From: Sphingobium yanoikuyae
GTDB lineage: Bacteria > Pseudomonadota > Alphaproteobacteria > Sphingomonadales > Sphingomonadaceae
DNA length: 64,000 bases
Direction of reading: 5' to 3'
Assembly (NCBI RefSeq): GCF_013001025.1
Contig: NZ_CP053021.1
Location: 558,001 to 622,000, forward strand
Below, piece after piece: positions 53,997 through 62,921 of the stretch. The notes under the pieces are model-generated. The model was given only the letters and a program-made list of their open reading frames with translations. It ran no database searches and was not told the origin of the DNA. The position numbers and the translations under genes were made by a program. The stretch's first letter is position 1. Every line of letters begins with the position of its first letter.

Positions 53997-55007
53997 ATGA
54001 AACCCGTCATCTTCGGCCTATCCGGCGAAACCCTGACCGCCGACGAGCGCGCCTTCTTTGCCGAGGCGCAGCCGGCCGGCTATATCTTGTTCAAGCGCAA
54101 CATCGCCGATCGCGCGCAGGTGCGGGCGCTGACCGACGAACTGCGCGCGCTGCACGGGCGCGACGACCTGCTGATCATGATCGATCAGGAGGGCGGCCGG
54201 GTCGCGCGGATGCAGGCGCCGGTCTGGCCCAGCTTTCCCGCCGGCGCCGTGTTCGACCGCCTCTATGACATTGCGCCGTCCAGCGCGATCGCGGCGGCGC
54301 GGGCCAATGCAAGGGCGCTCGCGCTGATGCTGGCGGAGGTTGGCATCACGGTGGATGCGCTGCCACTGCTGGACGTGCGGCAGGCGGGCGCGAGCGACAT
54401 CATGGGCGACCGGACGCTGGGCGCCGAGCCGATGCGCGTCGCGGCGCTTGGCCGGGCCGTGATCGAGGGGCTGGCCGACGGCAATGTCGTGGGCATCGTC
54501 AAGCATATGCCTGGCCATGGCCGCGCGCTGGTCGACAGCCATCTGGAGCTGCCGGTCGTTCATGCCGGGACGGAAGAACTGGAAACCGACCTGGCGCCGT
54601 TCCGTGCGCTCAAGGACGCACCGATGGGCATGACCGCCCATGTCGTCTACACCGCCTGGGATGCCGACCGGCCGGCCAGCCTGTCGCCGATCGTGATCGA
54701 GGAGATTATTCGCCAGCGCATCGGCTTTGACGGGCTGCTGATGTCCGACGATCTCGACATGAAGGCGCTCAAGGGCTCGATTCCCGAACTGGCCGCCGAC
54801 GTGGTCGCGGCCGGGTGCGACCTAGCGCTCAATTGCTGGGGGCGGATGGACGATATGGTCGGCATTGCCAATCTGCTGCCGGAGATCACGCCGGCTGCGC
54901 GGGCGCGGCTCGATCGGGCGATGGCGTCGGCCCATGTCGCCGACCTGCCGCCGTTCGAGGAGTTGCTGGCGACCCGCGATACGTTGCTGGCGCTGGTTCC
55001 GGCCTGA
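53997..55007 (+). CDS. nagZ: Beta-N-acetylhexosaminidase NagZ
   Basis: 336 residues, GH3 family: the NagZ loop K-H-M-P-G-H-G-R (169-176, His174 as the acid/base partner) and nucleophile Asp251 in M-S-D-D-L-D-M-K. It removes GlcNAc from muropeptides in the cytoplasm during cell-wall recycling and can affect AmpC induction. It is followed by scpA after 17 bases. Confidence 0.95.
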   Translation: MKPVIFGLSGETLTADERAFFAEAQPAGYILFKRNIADRAQVRALTDELRALHGRDDLLIMIDQEGGRVARMQAPVWPSFPAGAVFDRLYDIAPSSAIAAARANARALALMLAEVGITVDALPLLDVRQAGASDIMGDRTLGAEPMRVAALGRAVIEGLADGNVVGIVKHMPGHGRALVDSHLELPVVHAGTEELETDLAPFRALKDAPMGMTAHVVYTAWDADRPASLSPIVIEEIIRQRIGFDGLLMSDDLDMKALKGSIPELAADVVAAGCDLALNCWGRMDDMVGIANLLPEITPAARARLDRAMASAHVADLPPFEELLATRDTLLALVPA

Positions 55008-55024
55008 TCGCGGACGCGGGGGCG

Positions 55025-55807
55025 ATGGACGATCTCTTCACCGCCCCGGCTGCGACGCCCGCCGAGGTCCTGACCGTCAGCTTCGAAAGCTGGGAGGGGC
55101 CGCTCGACCTGTTGCTGGCGCTGGCGCGGACGCAGAAGGTCGACCTGCGCGAAATCTCCATCCTGGCGCTGGTCGAGCAGTATCTGGCCTATGTCGATGG
55201 GGCGCGGCAGCTGAAGCTGGAACTGGCGGCCGACTATCTGGTGATGGCGGCCTGGCTGGCCTATCTCAAATCGGCGATGCTGCTGCCCAAGGAAGCGCAG
55301 CCCGAGCCGAGTCCCGAGGAAATGGCGCTGCGGCTGCAATTGCGGCTGCAACGGTTGCACGCCATGCGCGAGGCCGGCGCGCGGCTGATGGCCGGCGATC
55401 GAATCGGGCGCGACGTGTTCGTCCGCCCCCGGCCCGAGGGGCTGCACATGGTGCGGCGGGCGAAGTGGAGCGCCAGCCTTTATGATCTGATCCAGGCCTA
55501 TGGCCAGATCCGCGCGCGTAACCAGCCGGTGGTGCATATGGTCGCGGTGCGGCCAGTCATGACCCTGGACGAGGCGATCCAGCGGGTGAGTGCGCTGGTC
55601 GGGTCGGCGCTCGACTGGAAGACCCTGGAATCCTTCCTGCCCGACGATCGCGACGGACCGATGGCGAAATCGGCGCTGGCCAGCAGCTTCGTGGCGATGC
55701 TGGAACTGGCCAAGCAGGGGCGAGTGGACATAAGGCAGGACGGAATATTCGAGCCGATCTATCTGCGGGCGGCGCTGTCGGGCGATCAATGGGAGCAGTT
55801 GCGGTGA
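55025..55807 (+). CDS. scpA: Segregation and condensation protein ScpA
   Basis: 260 residues from ATG 55025; the open frame further upstream overlaps nagZ. The kleisin pattern F-E-G/S-W-E-G-P-L-D-L-L-L-x-L-A near residue 20 and D-Y-L-V-M-A-A-W-L-A-Y-L-K-S are clear. ScpA bridges SMC heads with ScpB for chromosome condensation. GTGA overlap with scpB. Confidence 0.94.
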   Translation: MDDLFTAPAATPAEVLTVSFESWEGPLDLLLALARTQKVDLREISILALVEQYLAYVDGARQLKLELAADYLVMAAWLAYLKSAMLLPKEAQPEPSPEEMALRLQLRLQRLHAMREAGARLMAGDRIGRDVFVRPRPEGLHMVRRAKWSASLYDLIQAYGQIRARNQPVVHMVAVRPVMTLDEAIQRVSALVGSALDWKTLESFLPDDRDGPMAKSALASSFVAMLELAKQGRVDIRQDGIFEPIYLRAALSGDQWEQLR

Positions 55808-56397
55808 TCCGGGAGATGGACGATTTCGCGCGCGCGGTGGAGGCGGCCTTGTTCGCGTCGGAGGAACCGCTGACGCCCGCCGAACTGCGCGCCCATGTCG
55901 GCGATGGCGGCGACCTGCCCGCGACGCTGGCCGGGCTGGCGCAGGATTATGCCGGGCGCGGCGTCAATCTGGTCGAGCGGGGCGGGCGCTGGCATTTTCA
56001 GACGGCGGCCGACCTGGCGCATATCCTGCGGCGGGAACGGGACGAGACGCGCAAGCTGTCGCGCGCGGCGATGGAGACGCTGGCGATCATCGCCTATCAT
56101 GAGCCGGTTAGCCGCGCGGAGATCGAGGCGATTCGCGGGGTTCAGGTGGCCAAGGGCACGCTGGATGTGCTGATGGAGGCCGGATGGGTGCGTCCGGTGG
56201 GGCGGCGCGAAGTGCCGGGTCGCCCGCTCATCTATGCGACCAGCGTAGAGTTTCTGTCACATTTTGGCCTTAGCAGCCGCCGGGACTTGCCGGGTCTGGA
56301 CGATTTGCGGGCTGCGGGGTTGCTGGATCCGGTGGATTTGGCGCTGGAGGGTCTGGGCGGTCAATCCGTTCTGGAAAAGGATGAGGAAGAGGCCTAG
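55804..56397 (+). CDS. scpB: Segregation and condensation protein ScpB
   Basis: 197 residues from GTG 55804, which overlaps the scpA stop and has GGAG at the right distance; ATG 55816 would have no spacing. The winged-helix ScpB pattern includes [11 protein letters not shown] and [20 protein letters not shown]. Partner of ScpA in the SMC complex. tatA follows after 28 bases. Confidence 0.94.
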   Translation: MIREMDDFARAVEAALFASEEPLTPAELRAHVGDGGDLPATLAGLAQDYAGRGVNLVERGGRWHFQTAADLAHILRRERDETRKLSRAAMETLAIIAYHEPVSRAEIEAIRGVQVAKGTLDVLMEAGWVRPVGRREVPGRPLIYATSVEFLSHFGLSSRRDLPGLDDLRAAGLLDPVDLALEGLGGQSVLEKDEEEA

Positions 56398-56425
56398 AAA
56401 GGCCTCCTTTCAGGAGTATGTGAAA

Positions 56426-56665
56426 ATGGGTTCTTTCTCGCTGATGCACTGGGTGATCGTGCTCCTGGTCGTCATGCTGCTGTTCGGTGGCGGCCGGATT
56501 TCCGGCCTGATGGGTGACGTGGCCAAGGGCATCAAGAGCTTCAAGAAGGGCATGGCCGACGACGAGGATGACGCGACGCCGGCAAAGCCCGCGACCCGGA
56601 TCGAGGGTCATCGCGTGCCCGAGCAGGATGCGCCGAGCGCAACTGAAGAAAAGACCAAGGCCTGA
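56426..56665 (+). CDS. tatA: Sec-independent protein translocase TatA
   Basis: 79 residues: an N-terminal hydrophobic helix ([20 protein letters not shown]), then an amphipathic helix ([16 protein letters not shown]) and an acidic tail. It forms the translocation pore. The ATG at 56426 is chosen after AGGAGTATGTGAAA. First of tatABC. Confidence 0.93.
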   Translation: MGSFSLMHWVIVLLVVMLLFGGGRISGLMGDVAKGIKSFKKGMADDEDDATPAKPATRIEGHRVPEQDAPSATEEKTKA

Positions 56666-56691
56666 TCTCTAACGCAGGCTGGTAGTCGCGC

Positions 56692-57156
56692 ATGTTTGGC
56701 ATCGATTCGACCGAATTTCTGGTGATCGTGATCATTGCGGTGATCGTGATCGGCCCGAAGGATCTTCCGCGCGCGCTCTACAAGGTGGGGCAGATCGTGG
56801 GGAAGGCCCAGGGCATGGCCCGGCATTTCCGCACCGGCATTGATGCCATGGTGCGGGAAGTCGAGCTGGAAGAGCTGGAAAAGAAATGGGCCGAGCAGAA
56901 TAAGCGTATCATGGCCGAGCATCCGCCCGAGACCCAGGTTCCCGAAACCCAGGTCATCGAGCATGGTTCGGCCAGCGATGCGCCCGCTGCTTCGGCTGTA
57001 GACGACAAGCCGCCTTATGTGGCGGAAGCGCCGGCGGCCCCCGCTGTCGATGCGCCGCCCTATGTGGCGGAGGCCGCGCCGCCGCCGGTTGCGGACAAGC
57101 CGCCCTATGTCGCGGAAGAGCCCGCTGCACCCAAGCAGGGGGATGCGGCGGCATGA
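56692..57156 (+). CDS. tatB: Sec-independent protein translocase TatB with PPYVAE repeats
   Basis: 154 residues: the TatB N-terminus [26 protein letters not shown] and amphipathic region. The C-terminal tail carries three P-P-Y-V-A-E units separated by Ala/Pro-rich stretches (about residues 104-143), an unusual repeat for TatB. TatB and TatC recognise twin-arginine signals. It overlaps tatC by 4 bases. Confidence 0.93.
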   Translation: MFGIDSTEFLVIVIIAVIVIGPKDLPRALYKVGQIVGKAQGMARHFRTGIDAMVREVELEELEKKWAEQNKRIMAEHPPETQVPETQVIEHGSASDAPAASAVDDKPPYVAEAPAAPAVDAPPYVAEAAPPPVADKPPYVAEEPAAPKQGDAAA

Positions 57157-57944
57157 TCGGCGATATTGACGACAGCAAGGCGCCCTTGCTGGACCATCTG
57201 ATCGAGCTGCGCAGCCGCTTGCTCAAATGCGTCTACGCGCTCGCCATTACCGGGGCGATCTGCTTCTATTTTTCGGAGCAGCTCTTCGCCATTCTGGTGC
57301 ATCCGCTCAAGGAAGCCTTTGGCGATGCCGGCGGCAAGCTGGTCTATACCAAGCTCTACGAAGCCTTTTTCGTGCAGATCAAGATCGCGCTGTTCGGCGC
57401 CTTCTGCCTGTCCTTCCCGATCATCGCCAACCAGCTCTGGGCGTTCGTCGCGCCGGGGCTATATGCGAAGGAAAAGAAGGCGCTGCTGCCTTTCATCATC
57501 GCAACCCCCTTCCTGTTCGCACTGGGCGCGAGCCTCGCCTATTTCGTGGTGATGCCGACCGCCTTCCATTTCTTCCTGGGCTATCAGGGCAATGGCAGCG
57601 GGTTGCAGGTCGAGGCGCTGCCGAGCGCGGACAGCTATCTGGGCCTGGTGATGCAGTTCATCCTGGCTTTCGGCATCTGTTTCCTGCTGCCGGTACTGCT
57701 GATGCTGCTCAATCGGGCCGGCTTCGTGTCGCGCGAGCAGCTCAAGGGCATGCGTCGCTACATGATCGTCGGCGCCTTCATCCTGGCCGCGGTGCTGACC
57801 CCGCCGGATGTCGTGTCGCAGCTGATGCTCGCGATCCCGCTGCTGCTGCTCTACGAAATCACGCTGGTCGCAATCTGGTTCACCGATCGCAGCCAGGCGA
57901 AACGGGCCGCCGCAGAAGCGGCGGCAGAGGAAGTTTCCGCATAA
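57153..57944 (+). CDS. tatC: Sec-independent protein translocase TatC
   Basis: 263 residues with six membrane helices and the TatC hallmarks [12 protein letters not shown] near the start and [16 protein letters not shown]. It binds twin-arginine signal peptides. Last gene of the argS-to-tatC run; a strong terminator follows the stop. The two Tat-type aminotransferases and the GH43 protein in this window are plausible clients. Confidence 0.96.
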   Translation: MIGDIDDSKAPLLDHLIELRSRLLKCVYALAITGAICFYFSEQLFAILVHPLKEAFGDAGGKLVYTKLYEAFFVQIKIALFGAFCLSFPIIANQLWAFVAPGLYAKEKKALLPFIIATPFLFALGASLAYFVVMPTAFHFFLGYQGNGSGLQVEALPSADSYLGLVMQFILAFGICFLLPVLLMLLNRAGFVSREQLKGMRRYMIVGAFILAAVLTPPDVVSQLMLAIPLLLLYEITLVAIWFTDRSQAKRAAAEAAAEEVSA

Positions 57945-57945
57945 G

Positions 57946-57973
57946 AAAAGGCCCGCGAAACGCGGGCCTTTTT
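57946..57973 (+). terminator. Rho-independent terminator of tatC
   Basis: AAAAGGCCCGCG (57946-57957) pairs with CGCGGGCCTTTT (57961-57972) with a 3-base loop and a T-run. It lies immediately after the tatC stop and before the convergent entericidin-like gene. Confidence 0.88.
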
Positions 57974-57979
57974 ATCTGA

Positions 57980-58108
57980 TCAGTTGGCCGACTTCTCGAC
58001 GGCCTTGCCGGCGCTCTGCACGTCCCTGCCAGCGCCTTCCACCGTGTTGCAGGCGGATACCAGCAGCGAGCCGGTGAGCAGCAGGGCGGTGACGATTGTC
58101 TTGGTCAT
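57980..58108 (-). CDS. Entericidin A/B family lipoprotein
   Basis: 42 residues from ATG 58108, preceded by GGAAGGAGAAACCG. The lipoprotein signal ends in V-S-A-C (Cys20) and is followed by N-T-V-E-G-A-G-R-D-V-Q-S-A-G-K-A-V-E, the entericidin pattern. Such peptides are small envelope lipoproteins, in E. coli linked to stationary phase and toxin-antidote behaviour. No antidote partner is visible nearby. Confidence 0.85.
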   Translation of the reverse strand: MTKTIVTALLLTGSLLVSACNTVEGAGRDVQSAGKAVEKSAN

Positions 58109-58242
58109 CGGTTTCTCCTTCCGAAATATCGGCCGACCGCATGGCAAGCCATATCGGTGACCGCTGGAGAACACGCCTGGACGGGAAGGGTTCCGCCGGC
58201 TGACGCTGGTTCGACGATGAGGGAGGGTGGCCCGAAAAAGTC

Positions 58243-58333
58243 TGAGCCCGGAACGCGTCGGGGGGGGGGGATGATGCGTTCCGGGCTCATATTTTTTGGA
58301 TAGCAAGAGCGGGGGGCAAAAGATTTGCTATCC
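58243..58333. other. Two adjacent hairpins, one with an 11-G loop, in a 374-base gene-free region (58109-58482)
   Basis: Hairpin 1 is a perfect 14-bp stem, TGAGCCCGGAACGC (58243-58256) against GCGTTCCGGGCTCA (58276-58289), with a loop holding G x11 (58260-58270). A T-run follows at 58292-58297 on the plus strand and another T-run flanks the minus side. Hairpin 2 pairs GGATAGCAA (58298-58306) with TTGCTATCC (58325-58333). They lie between the entericidin-like gene and the hydrolase gene, and could be that gene's terminator or a small RNA. The remaining flanks show no gene; 58334-58482 is relatively AT-rich. Confidence 0.5.
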
Positions 58334-58482
58334 GAAATGCAGAACGAGCGGCAAAGCGGGTGGTTCCCGATTTCCGCTCCTGATCGCGAATTTTAATTGC
58401 CCTTGTTTTCAGGCATTTCGCTGGTTGATTGGATGCTAACCTAAAATAATCTCGCCAGGCGAGCGCAAAAAGATGGTGCGGT

Positions 58483-59613
58483 TCAACCGAGCGGCCGGCC
58501 GCTGTTGCGATATTCGGGACGGATCGTCGATTCCGGCAGATTGTCGATCGGTGCAGTGAGGGCGGGCGCGGGGGCTGGCTGCGTCGCCGGCGTGGAGGGC
58601 GCGGCCGTCGGCAGGGGCACGTAGGCGGTTGCCGGTCCGGCGCTCATCAGTTCGATGGGCGTCACCGGCTGGACCGGCCAGATCCGGCGGGCAGGGCCGG
58701 ATATCAGTTCGCGCCCCGGATAGGCGTCGCTGAAGGCGGCGGGCGTGCCGTTGAAGCCCATGCCGCGATAGAAGATATGGGCGCCGATCACGGCAACCGG
58801 CTGCAGCGTCGCGGACCAGGCCGGGCGGACGGCGAGCGTATGATAATGGGTGGCAAGGCCCACCGGGGCATAGGCTTTGCCCGACAGGGCCTGCTGGGCG
58901 ATGCCGCGCGCGCGGACCCAGGCGACGGCGTTGGGCAGGCGGGCCATGGCGCCATCGCAGCTGAAGGTGAACTGGCAGTGGAAGTCGGTGCGTTCCGACC
59001 CCTGATAGACGACGCCGCAGACGCTGTTGGGCCAGAGCGGGCTGCGCACGCGGTTCAATACCACCTGTGCCACGGCGCGCTGCCCCTCCTCCGGCTCGTT
59101 CCCGGCTTCATAATAGATGGCCGACGTCAGGCAGTTGAGCGCGCGATAGCTGTCGGTCGCGGTGAGGCCACGGAAGGTGGCGGCCGGCGCCGCCTTGACC
59201 TCGGCCAGGCCCATGACGTGCGGGCTCTGGATGGTGAGCGCGCCGGGCGCCGGATCGAAGGCGCCTTCGGCATAGAAGAAGGCGGAGCCGGGGAAATTGG
59301 CGCCCGCCTGCTCGGCTGGGTCAGGGCCATGATGATCCTCGGCCAGCATGTCCAGCGGCGCGGCGGTGATGAGATGCGGCACGACCAGCACCGCAAGCGC
59401 CAGTGCGCCCAGGCCACCATGCCAGATCCATCGTTCCTGTTGTCGCGAAAGCCGCATCATCCAGCCGGTATCGAGCGGGCCCGATTGCCGCGCGGCCCTG
59501 ACATAGCCGATTTTCCTTTCCAATTCCTCCACGGAATCGGGCCGGGCCCGGATCGGGGGCCGGCAACCGGCGCGCGAAGTCGGGGCAAACCGGCTCTTTT
59601 CGTGGCGCAGCAT
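58483..59613 (-). CDS. SleB-like cell wall hydrolase (Hydrolase_2)
   Basis: 376 residues from ATG 59613 (TTG 59628 and ATG 59460 are alternatives; the start is uncertain). A membrane helix (about 65-85, after L-S-R-Q-Q-E-R-W-I-W) is followed by the Hydrolase_2 domain with Y-Y-E-A-G-N-E-P-E-E-G-Q-R-A-V-A-Q-V-V-L-N-R-V and C-G-V-V-Y-Q-G. SleB-like enzymes cut glycan strands as lytic transglycosylases or amidases. A Pro/Ala-rich tail follows. Divergent from cysK. Confidence 0.85.
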   Translation of the reverse strand: MLRHEKSRFAPTSRAGCRPPIRARPDSVEELERKIGYVRAARQSGPLDTGWMMRLSRQQERWIWHGGLGALALAVLVVPHLITAAPLDMLAEDHHGPDPAEQAGANFPGSAFFYAEGAFDPAPGALTIQSPHVMGLAEVKAAPAATFRGLTATDSYRALNCLTSAIYYEAGNEPEEGQRAVAQVVLNRVRSPLWPNSVCGVVYQGSERTDFHCQFTFSCDGAMARLPNAVAWVRARGIAQQALSGKAYAPVGLATHYHTLAVRPAWSATLQPVAVIGAHIFYRGMGFNGTPAAFSDAYPGRELISGPARRIWPVQPVTPIELMSAGPATAYVPLPTAAPSTPATQPAPAPALTAPIDNLPESTIRPEYRNSGRPLG

Positions 59614-59657
59614 TCCCTTGCTTGGCAAGCACGTATCGGCTCCGCTATGCGGGGTGC

Positions 59658-60650
59658 ATGCTGCTCCAAAAAGATAGCCTCGCCCTGATCGGTAATACCC
59701 CGATGGTGCGTCTCGCCGGTCCGTCCGAAGCCACCGGATGCGATATCTACGCCAAGTGCGAATTCGCCAATCCCGGCGCGTCGGTGAAGGATCGCGCCGC
59801 CCTGTTCATCGTCAATGATGCCGAGGAGAAGGGGCTGCTGAAGCCCGGCGGCACGATCGTCGAGGGGACGGCCGGCAATACCGGCATCGGCCTGGCGCTG
59901 GTCGCCAATGCCAAGGGCTATAAGTCGATCATCGTCATGCCCGAGACGCAGAGCCGGGAAAAGATGGACACGCTGCGCGCGCTGGGCGCGGAACTGGTGA
60001 CGGTGCCGGCGGCGCCCTATTCCAACCCCGGTCATTTCGTCCACACCTCGCGCCGCCTGGCGGAGGAGACGGAGGGCGCGATCTGGGCCAACCAGTTCGA
60101 CAATATCGCCAATCGCAAGGCGCATATCGTCGGCACGGCCGAGGAAATCTGGACCCAGATGGAAGGCCGGATCGACGGCTTCATCTGTGCGGCGGGCACC
60201 GGCGGCACGATCGCGGGCGTGGGCCTGGGCCTCAAGGCGCATGACGAGAATATCGTCATCGGCCTCGCCGATCCGCATGGCGCGGCGCTCTATAATTATT
60301 ATGCCCATGGCGAATTGAAGGCCGAGGGCAATTCGGTCGCCGAAGGCATCGGTCAGGGGCGCATCACCGCCAATCTGGAAGGCGCGCCGATCGACACCCA
60401 GTTCCGCATTTCCGACGAGGAAGGGCTGGAGTGGGTCCGCCGCCTGCTGGCCGAGGAGGGGCTGTGCCTGGGTCTGTCGTCGGGCATCAATGTCGCGGGT
60501 ACCGTGGCGCTTGCGAAACAGCTTGGGCCGGGCAAGAAAATCGTGACAATCCTGTGCGATACCGGCTTCCGCTATCTGTCGACCCTCTACAACCGGCAGT
60601 GGCTCGAATCGAAGGGCTTGACGATATTCCCCTGGCTCGCGCACAATTGA
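59658..60650 (+). CDS. cysK: Cysteine synthase A
   Basis: 330 residues from ATG 59658; the longer frame lacks support. PLP Lys44 lies in N-P-G-A-S-V-K-D-R, the phosphate loop E-G-T-A-G-N-T-G-I near 78 and the substrate-binding region G-T-G-G-T-I-A-G-V near 180. It makes L-cysteine from O-acetylserine and sulfide. Divergent from the hydrolase gene. Confidence 0.93.
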   Translation: MLLQKDSLALIGNTPMVRLAGPSEATGCDIYAKCEFANPGASVKDRAALFIVNDAEEKGLLKPGGTIVEGTAGNTGIGLALVANAKGYKSIIVMPETQSREKMDTLRALGAELVTVPAAPYSNPGHFVHTSRRLAEETEGAIWANQFDNIANRKAHIVGTAEEIWTQMEGRIDGFICAAGTGGTIAGVGLGLKAHDENIVIGLADPHGAALYNYYAHGELKAEGNSVAEGIGQGRITANLEGAPIDTQFRISDEEGLEWVRRLLAEEGLCLGLSSGINVAGTVALAKQLGPGKKIVTILCDTGFRYLSTLYNRQWLESKGLTIFPWLAHN

Positions 60651-60686
60651 CGGGCCGACACGGGTCGCGGCGGCATAAAATAGAGC

Positions 60687-61010
60687 ATGTTCATGGCTGA
60701 TCATTCCCGCCGACAGGAGGGGTTGCAGCGCGTTCAGATAGGGCTGACCGGCCTGGCAGGTGTTGTCCTGCTGGTCGGACTGGCGAACATCGTCATCGAC
60801 AAGGCGCGGGTGGACGATATTGCGTCCGCGCCGCCGGCCGTGCCGACGATCGACGTCAATGCCGCTGTCGCCGCCACCACGCCCAAGGAGCCGCTCGCCG
60901 AACTGGGTGTGCAGCCCGCACCGGAAATGGCGCCGATCGTCCCCGATCTGCAGCCTGATCCCAAGATCCGCAAGCCGATGGACCAGGAACCCACGCCGCA
61001 GACGCCCTGA
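60687..61010 (+). CDS. Hypothetical single-pass membrane protein
   Basis: 107 residues: a basic N-terminus, one transmembrane helix (about 20-37, L-T-G-L-A-G-V-V-L-L-V-G-L-A), and a Pro/Ala-rich periplasmic tail. No family recognised. ATG 60693 is an alternative start. It lies 36 bases after cysK and 6 bases before the next hypothetical gene, so these two are probably cotranscribed. Confidence 0.6.
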   Translation: MFMADHSRRQEGLQRVQIGLTGLAGVVLLVGLANIVIDKARVDDIASAPPAVPTIDVNAAVAATTPKEPLAELGVQPAPEMAPIVPDLQPDPKIRKPMDQEPTPQTP

Positions 61011-61016
61011 CGGGCG

Positions 61017-62240
61017 ATGATGTCGTTCGTTCGCTGTCTTTCGCGATTGCTTACCCTGTTGCTACCGGCGACGCTGATGCTGCTCGCCGGTCTGGCGGCT
61101 GCCTGGCGCACCGGGCAGGCGGACCCATGGTGCTGGGGCTGGCCGGCGCTGCTGTTGCTCGTGCCAACGGGGTGGTGGCTGGCGCGGCGGGACTTTCTGC
61201 ATGCGCTGTGGGTGGGGCTGGGTGGCGCCGGGATGGTGCTGCTCTTCTGCGCCCTGGCTGCTGCACGCATGCCCGACCCCTGGGCCATGATCGGCTTGCT
61301 GCTGCTGGCGCTGGCGGCGGCCGGCGGTGGTGCGTTGCTGTGGCAGCGGCGCTGGCTGCCGGCATGTGTCGCATTGGCCGCGGCGCTGCTGTTGCTTGGC
61401 TTCGGGCCGGCCCGTCCCATTTCCTCCCAGCCTGATCGTCCGCTGCTCGCCGTCATCACCGCGCTGCCGCTTTTCTGGGAAGAGGGGGGGGCAGGGATAA
61501 GGCGGGACGCGCCGATCGTCACGCTGCTGCGCAGCCGGTTCGACGTGCGGCCGATCGATGATGTGCGGGCCCTGGCCGCATCCGGCGCGCCCGTGCTGCT
61601 GCTGGCGCAGCCCCGATCGATGACGCCGCAGGCGCTGGTCGCGCTTGACCGCTGGGTCCGGGATGGCGGCCGGCTGCTGCTGCTCACCGATCCGCGTCTG
61701 CGCTGGCCCTCCGGTCTGCCGCTGGGCGACCGGCGCCGGGCGCCGATGGTCGGCACGCTTGGCCCTCTGCTGGCGCATTGGGGCGTGCGGGGTGGGGCGG
61801 TGCGTGACCGGGAAATACGCCATTTCTTGCCGGATGGGCGGCTTTTGACGATGGCCGGGATGCAGCCTCTGTCATCGGGCGGACAGCAGGAGGTGGCTCC
61901 ACTGCGGCTGCGGATCGGGCGCGGGGAGGTGCTGCTGCTGGGTGACGCGGACCTGATCGACGACCGGCTGTGGCTGGCCGATCCGGCGCGGCCGCTCGAT
62001 CCGCGCGCCTGGAGCGCCGATACGCCGGCGCTGGTGGCGCAATGGCTGGGGGCGGAGATGCCGGATGGTCGCCGCTGGATGCGCGATGTCGTGGATGTCC
62101 GGCTGGGGCTGCGATCGGCGCTTCTGGCTGGGACAGGGTGGGCGATACTGGGTCTGATGCTGCTGCGCCGTCGTTCCGGGCGGAATGACATGAGAACAAA
62201 AAGTGAAAATAAGCTGGTGAAAGGAGGAAAAAACGGTTAA
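61017..62240 (+). CDS. Hypothetical membrane protein with DUF4350-like domain
   Basis: 407 residues: three to five N-terminal membrane helices, a soluble domain with A-V-I-T-A-L-P-L-F-W and G-A-P-V-L-L-L-A-Q-P-R-S and W-V-R-D-G-G-R-L-L-L-L-T-D-P, in the style of GldG/DUF4350 proteins, and a C-terminal membrane helix (A-L-L-A-G-T-G-W-A-I-L-G-L-M-L-L). An 8-G run lies in the coding sequence at 61484-61491. Function unknown. Confidence 0.65.
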   Translation: MMSFVRCLSRLLTLLLPATLMLLAGLAAAWRTGQADPWCWGWPALLLLVPTGWWLARRDFLHALWVGLGGAGMVLLFCALAAARMPDPWAMIGLLLLALAAAGGGALLWQRRWLPACVALAAALLLLGFGPARPISSQPDRPLLAVITALPLFWEEGGAGIRRDAPIVTLLRSRFDVRPIDDVRALAASGAPVLLLAQPRSMTPQALVALDRWVRDGGRLLLLTDPRLRWPSGLPLGDRRRAPMVGTLGPLLAHWGVRGGAVRDREIRHFLPDGRLLTMAGMQPLSSGGQQEVAPLRLRIGRGEVLLLGDADLIDDRLWLADPARPLDPRAWSADTPALVAQWLGAEMPDGRRWMRDVVDVRLGLRSALLAGTGWAILGLMLLRRRSGRNDMRTKSENKLVKGGKNG

Positions 62241-62344
62241 TCCCGTTTCTGACCGGCTTTTCCCAACTTCACCCAACATTTCCCTTTGCAGGCCGCCTCA
62301 TGCTTGGTAGATATTCCAACATTGGGGTTAGTCAGGCTTTGCGA

Positions 62345-62376
62345 GAGTCTTGCGCCGGGATTCGAAAACGCGATTC
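62345..62376. promoter_or_regulatory. Three GANTC sites upstream of mraZ
   Basis: GAGTC (62345-62349), GATTC (62359-62363) and GATTC (62372-62376) lie within 32 bases, 48-79 bases before the mraZ start. A possible sigma-70-like pair (TTGCAG 62286, GATATT 62310) precedes them. If CcrM methylates these sites, dcw expression could follow replication; this is inferred. The TGGG-type repeats bound by MraZ were not convincingly found here. Confidence 0.55.
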
Positions 62377-62423
62377 CGGGGACGGGAAGCCTGCGCCCTG
62401 CTTAAAAGGGGCGAATTTCCAGC

Positions 62424-62921
62424 GTGTCGGACGTCATTCTCTATTCGGGCAACGCGTTCAGCGTCGCGGACGGCAAGGGCCGTTTCGTGCTGCCCCTGGA
62501 GATGCGCCGCCAGGTGAAGCTGGCGAGCGGCGGCGAGAACCGTCTGTGCCTGTCGGTCCATATGGACAATGGTTGCGCCACCGGCTTCGGCCTGTCCCAC
62601 AAGCTGTTCCTGTTCGAGGAAGTGAATGAGCTGGAGCGCGAGGCGCGCGCCGCCAATCGCCCGTTCAATGGTGATCTGGAGCGCGAGAATCGCCTGGGCA
62701 CGATCGAGGACGTGAATTTCGACGAGGGTGGCCGCTTCTTCCTGCACCCCGATATCAAGGAAGAGGCCGGTATCACCGACGTCGTGTTCTTCTATGGCGT
62801 TGGCCGTTATTTCCAGATCTGGAAGCCCGAGGCGCTGGTCGAAAGCCCGGATCGCCCGGCGCTGATCCGCAACAAGGTGCGCCGCTGGCTGGAACAGCGC
62901 GCAGCGGAGGGTGGCAAGTGA
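62424..62921 (+). CDS. mraZ: Transcriptional regulator MraZ
   Basis: 165 residues from GTG 62424: two SpoVT/AbrB-like domains, with D-G-K-G-R-F-V-L-P near residue 17 and the second near [10 protein letters not shown]. MraZ represses the dcw cluster and its own gene in E. coli. It is the first dcw gene, overlapping rsmH by 4 bases (GTGA). Confidence 0.93.
   Translation: MSDVILYSGNAFSVADGKGRFVLPLEMRRQVKLASGGENRLCLSVHMDNGCATGFGLSHKLFLFEEVNELEREARAANRPFNGDLERENRLGTIEDVNFDEGGRFFLHPDIKEEAGITDVVFFYGVGRYFQIWKPEALVESPDRPALIRNKVRRWLEQRAAEGGK

Noticed and set aside
57980..58108. Entericidin toxin-antidote pair
   Set aside because: Only one entericidin-like lipoprotein gene is present; no second small lipoprotein gene lies beside it.
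61484..61491. Frameshift or broken gene at the 8-G run in the DUF4350-like gene
   Set aside because: The reading frame continues through it with consistent protein features on both sides, so the gene is intact as given.
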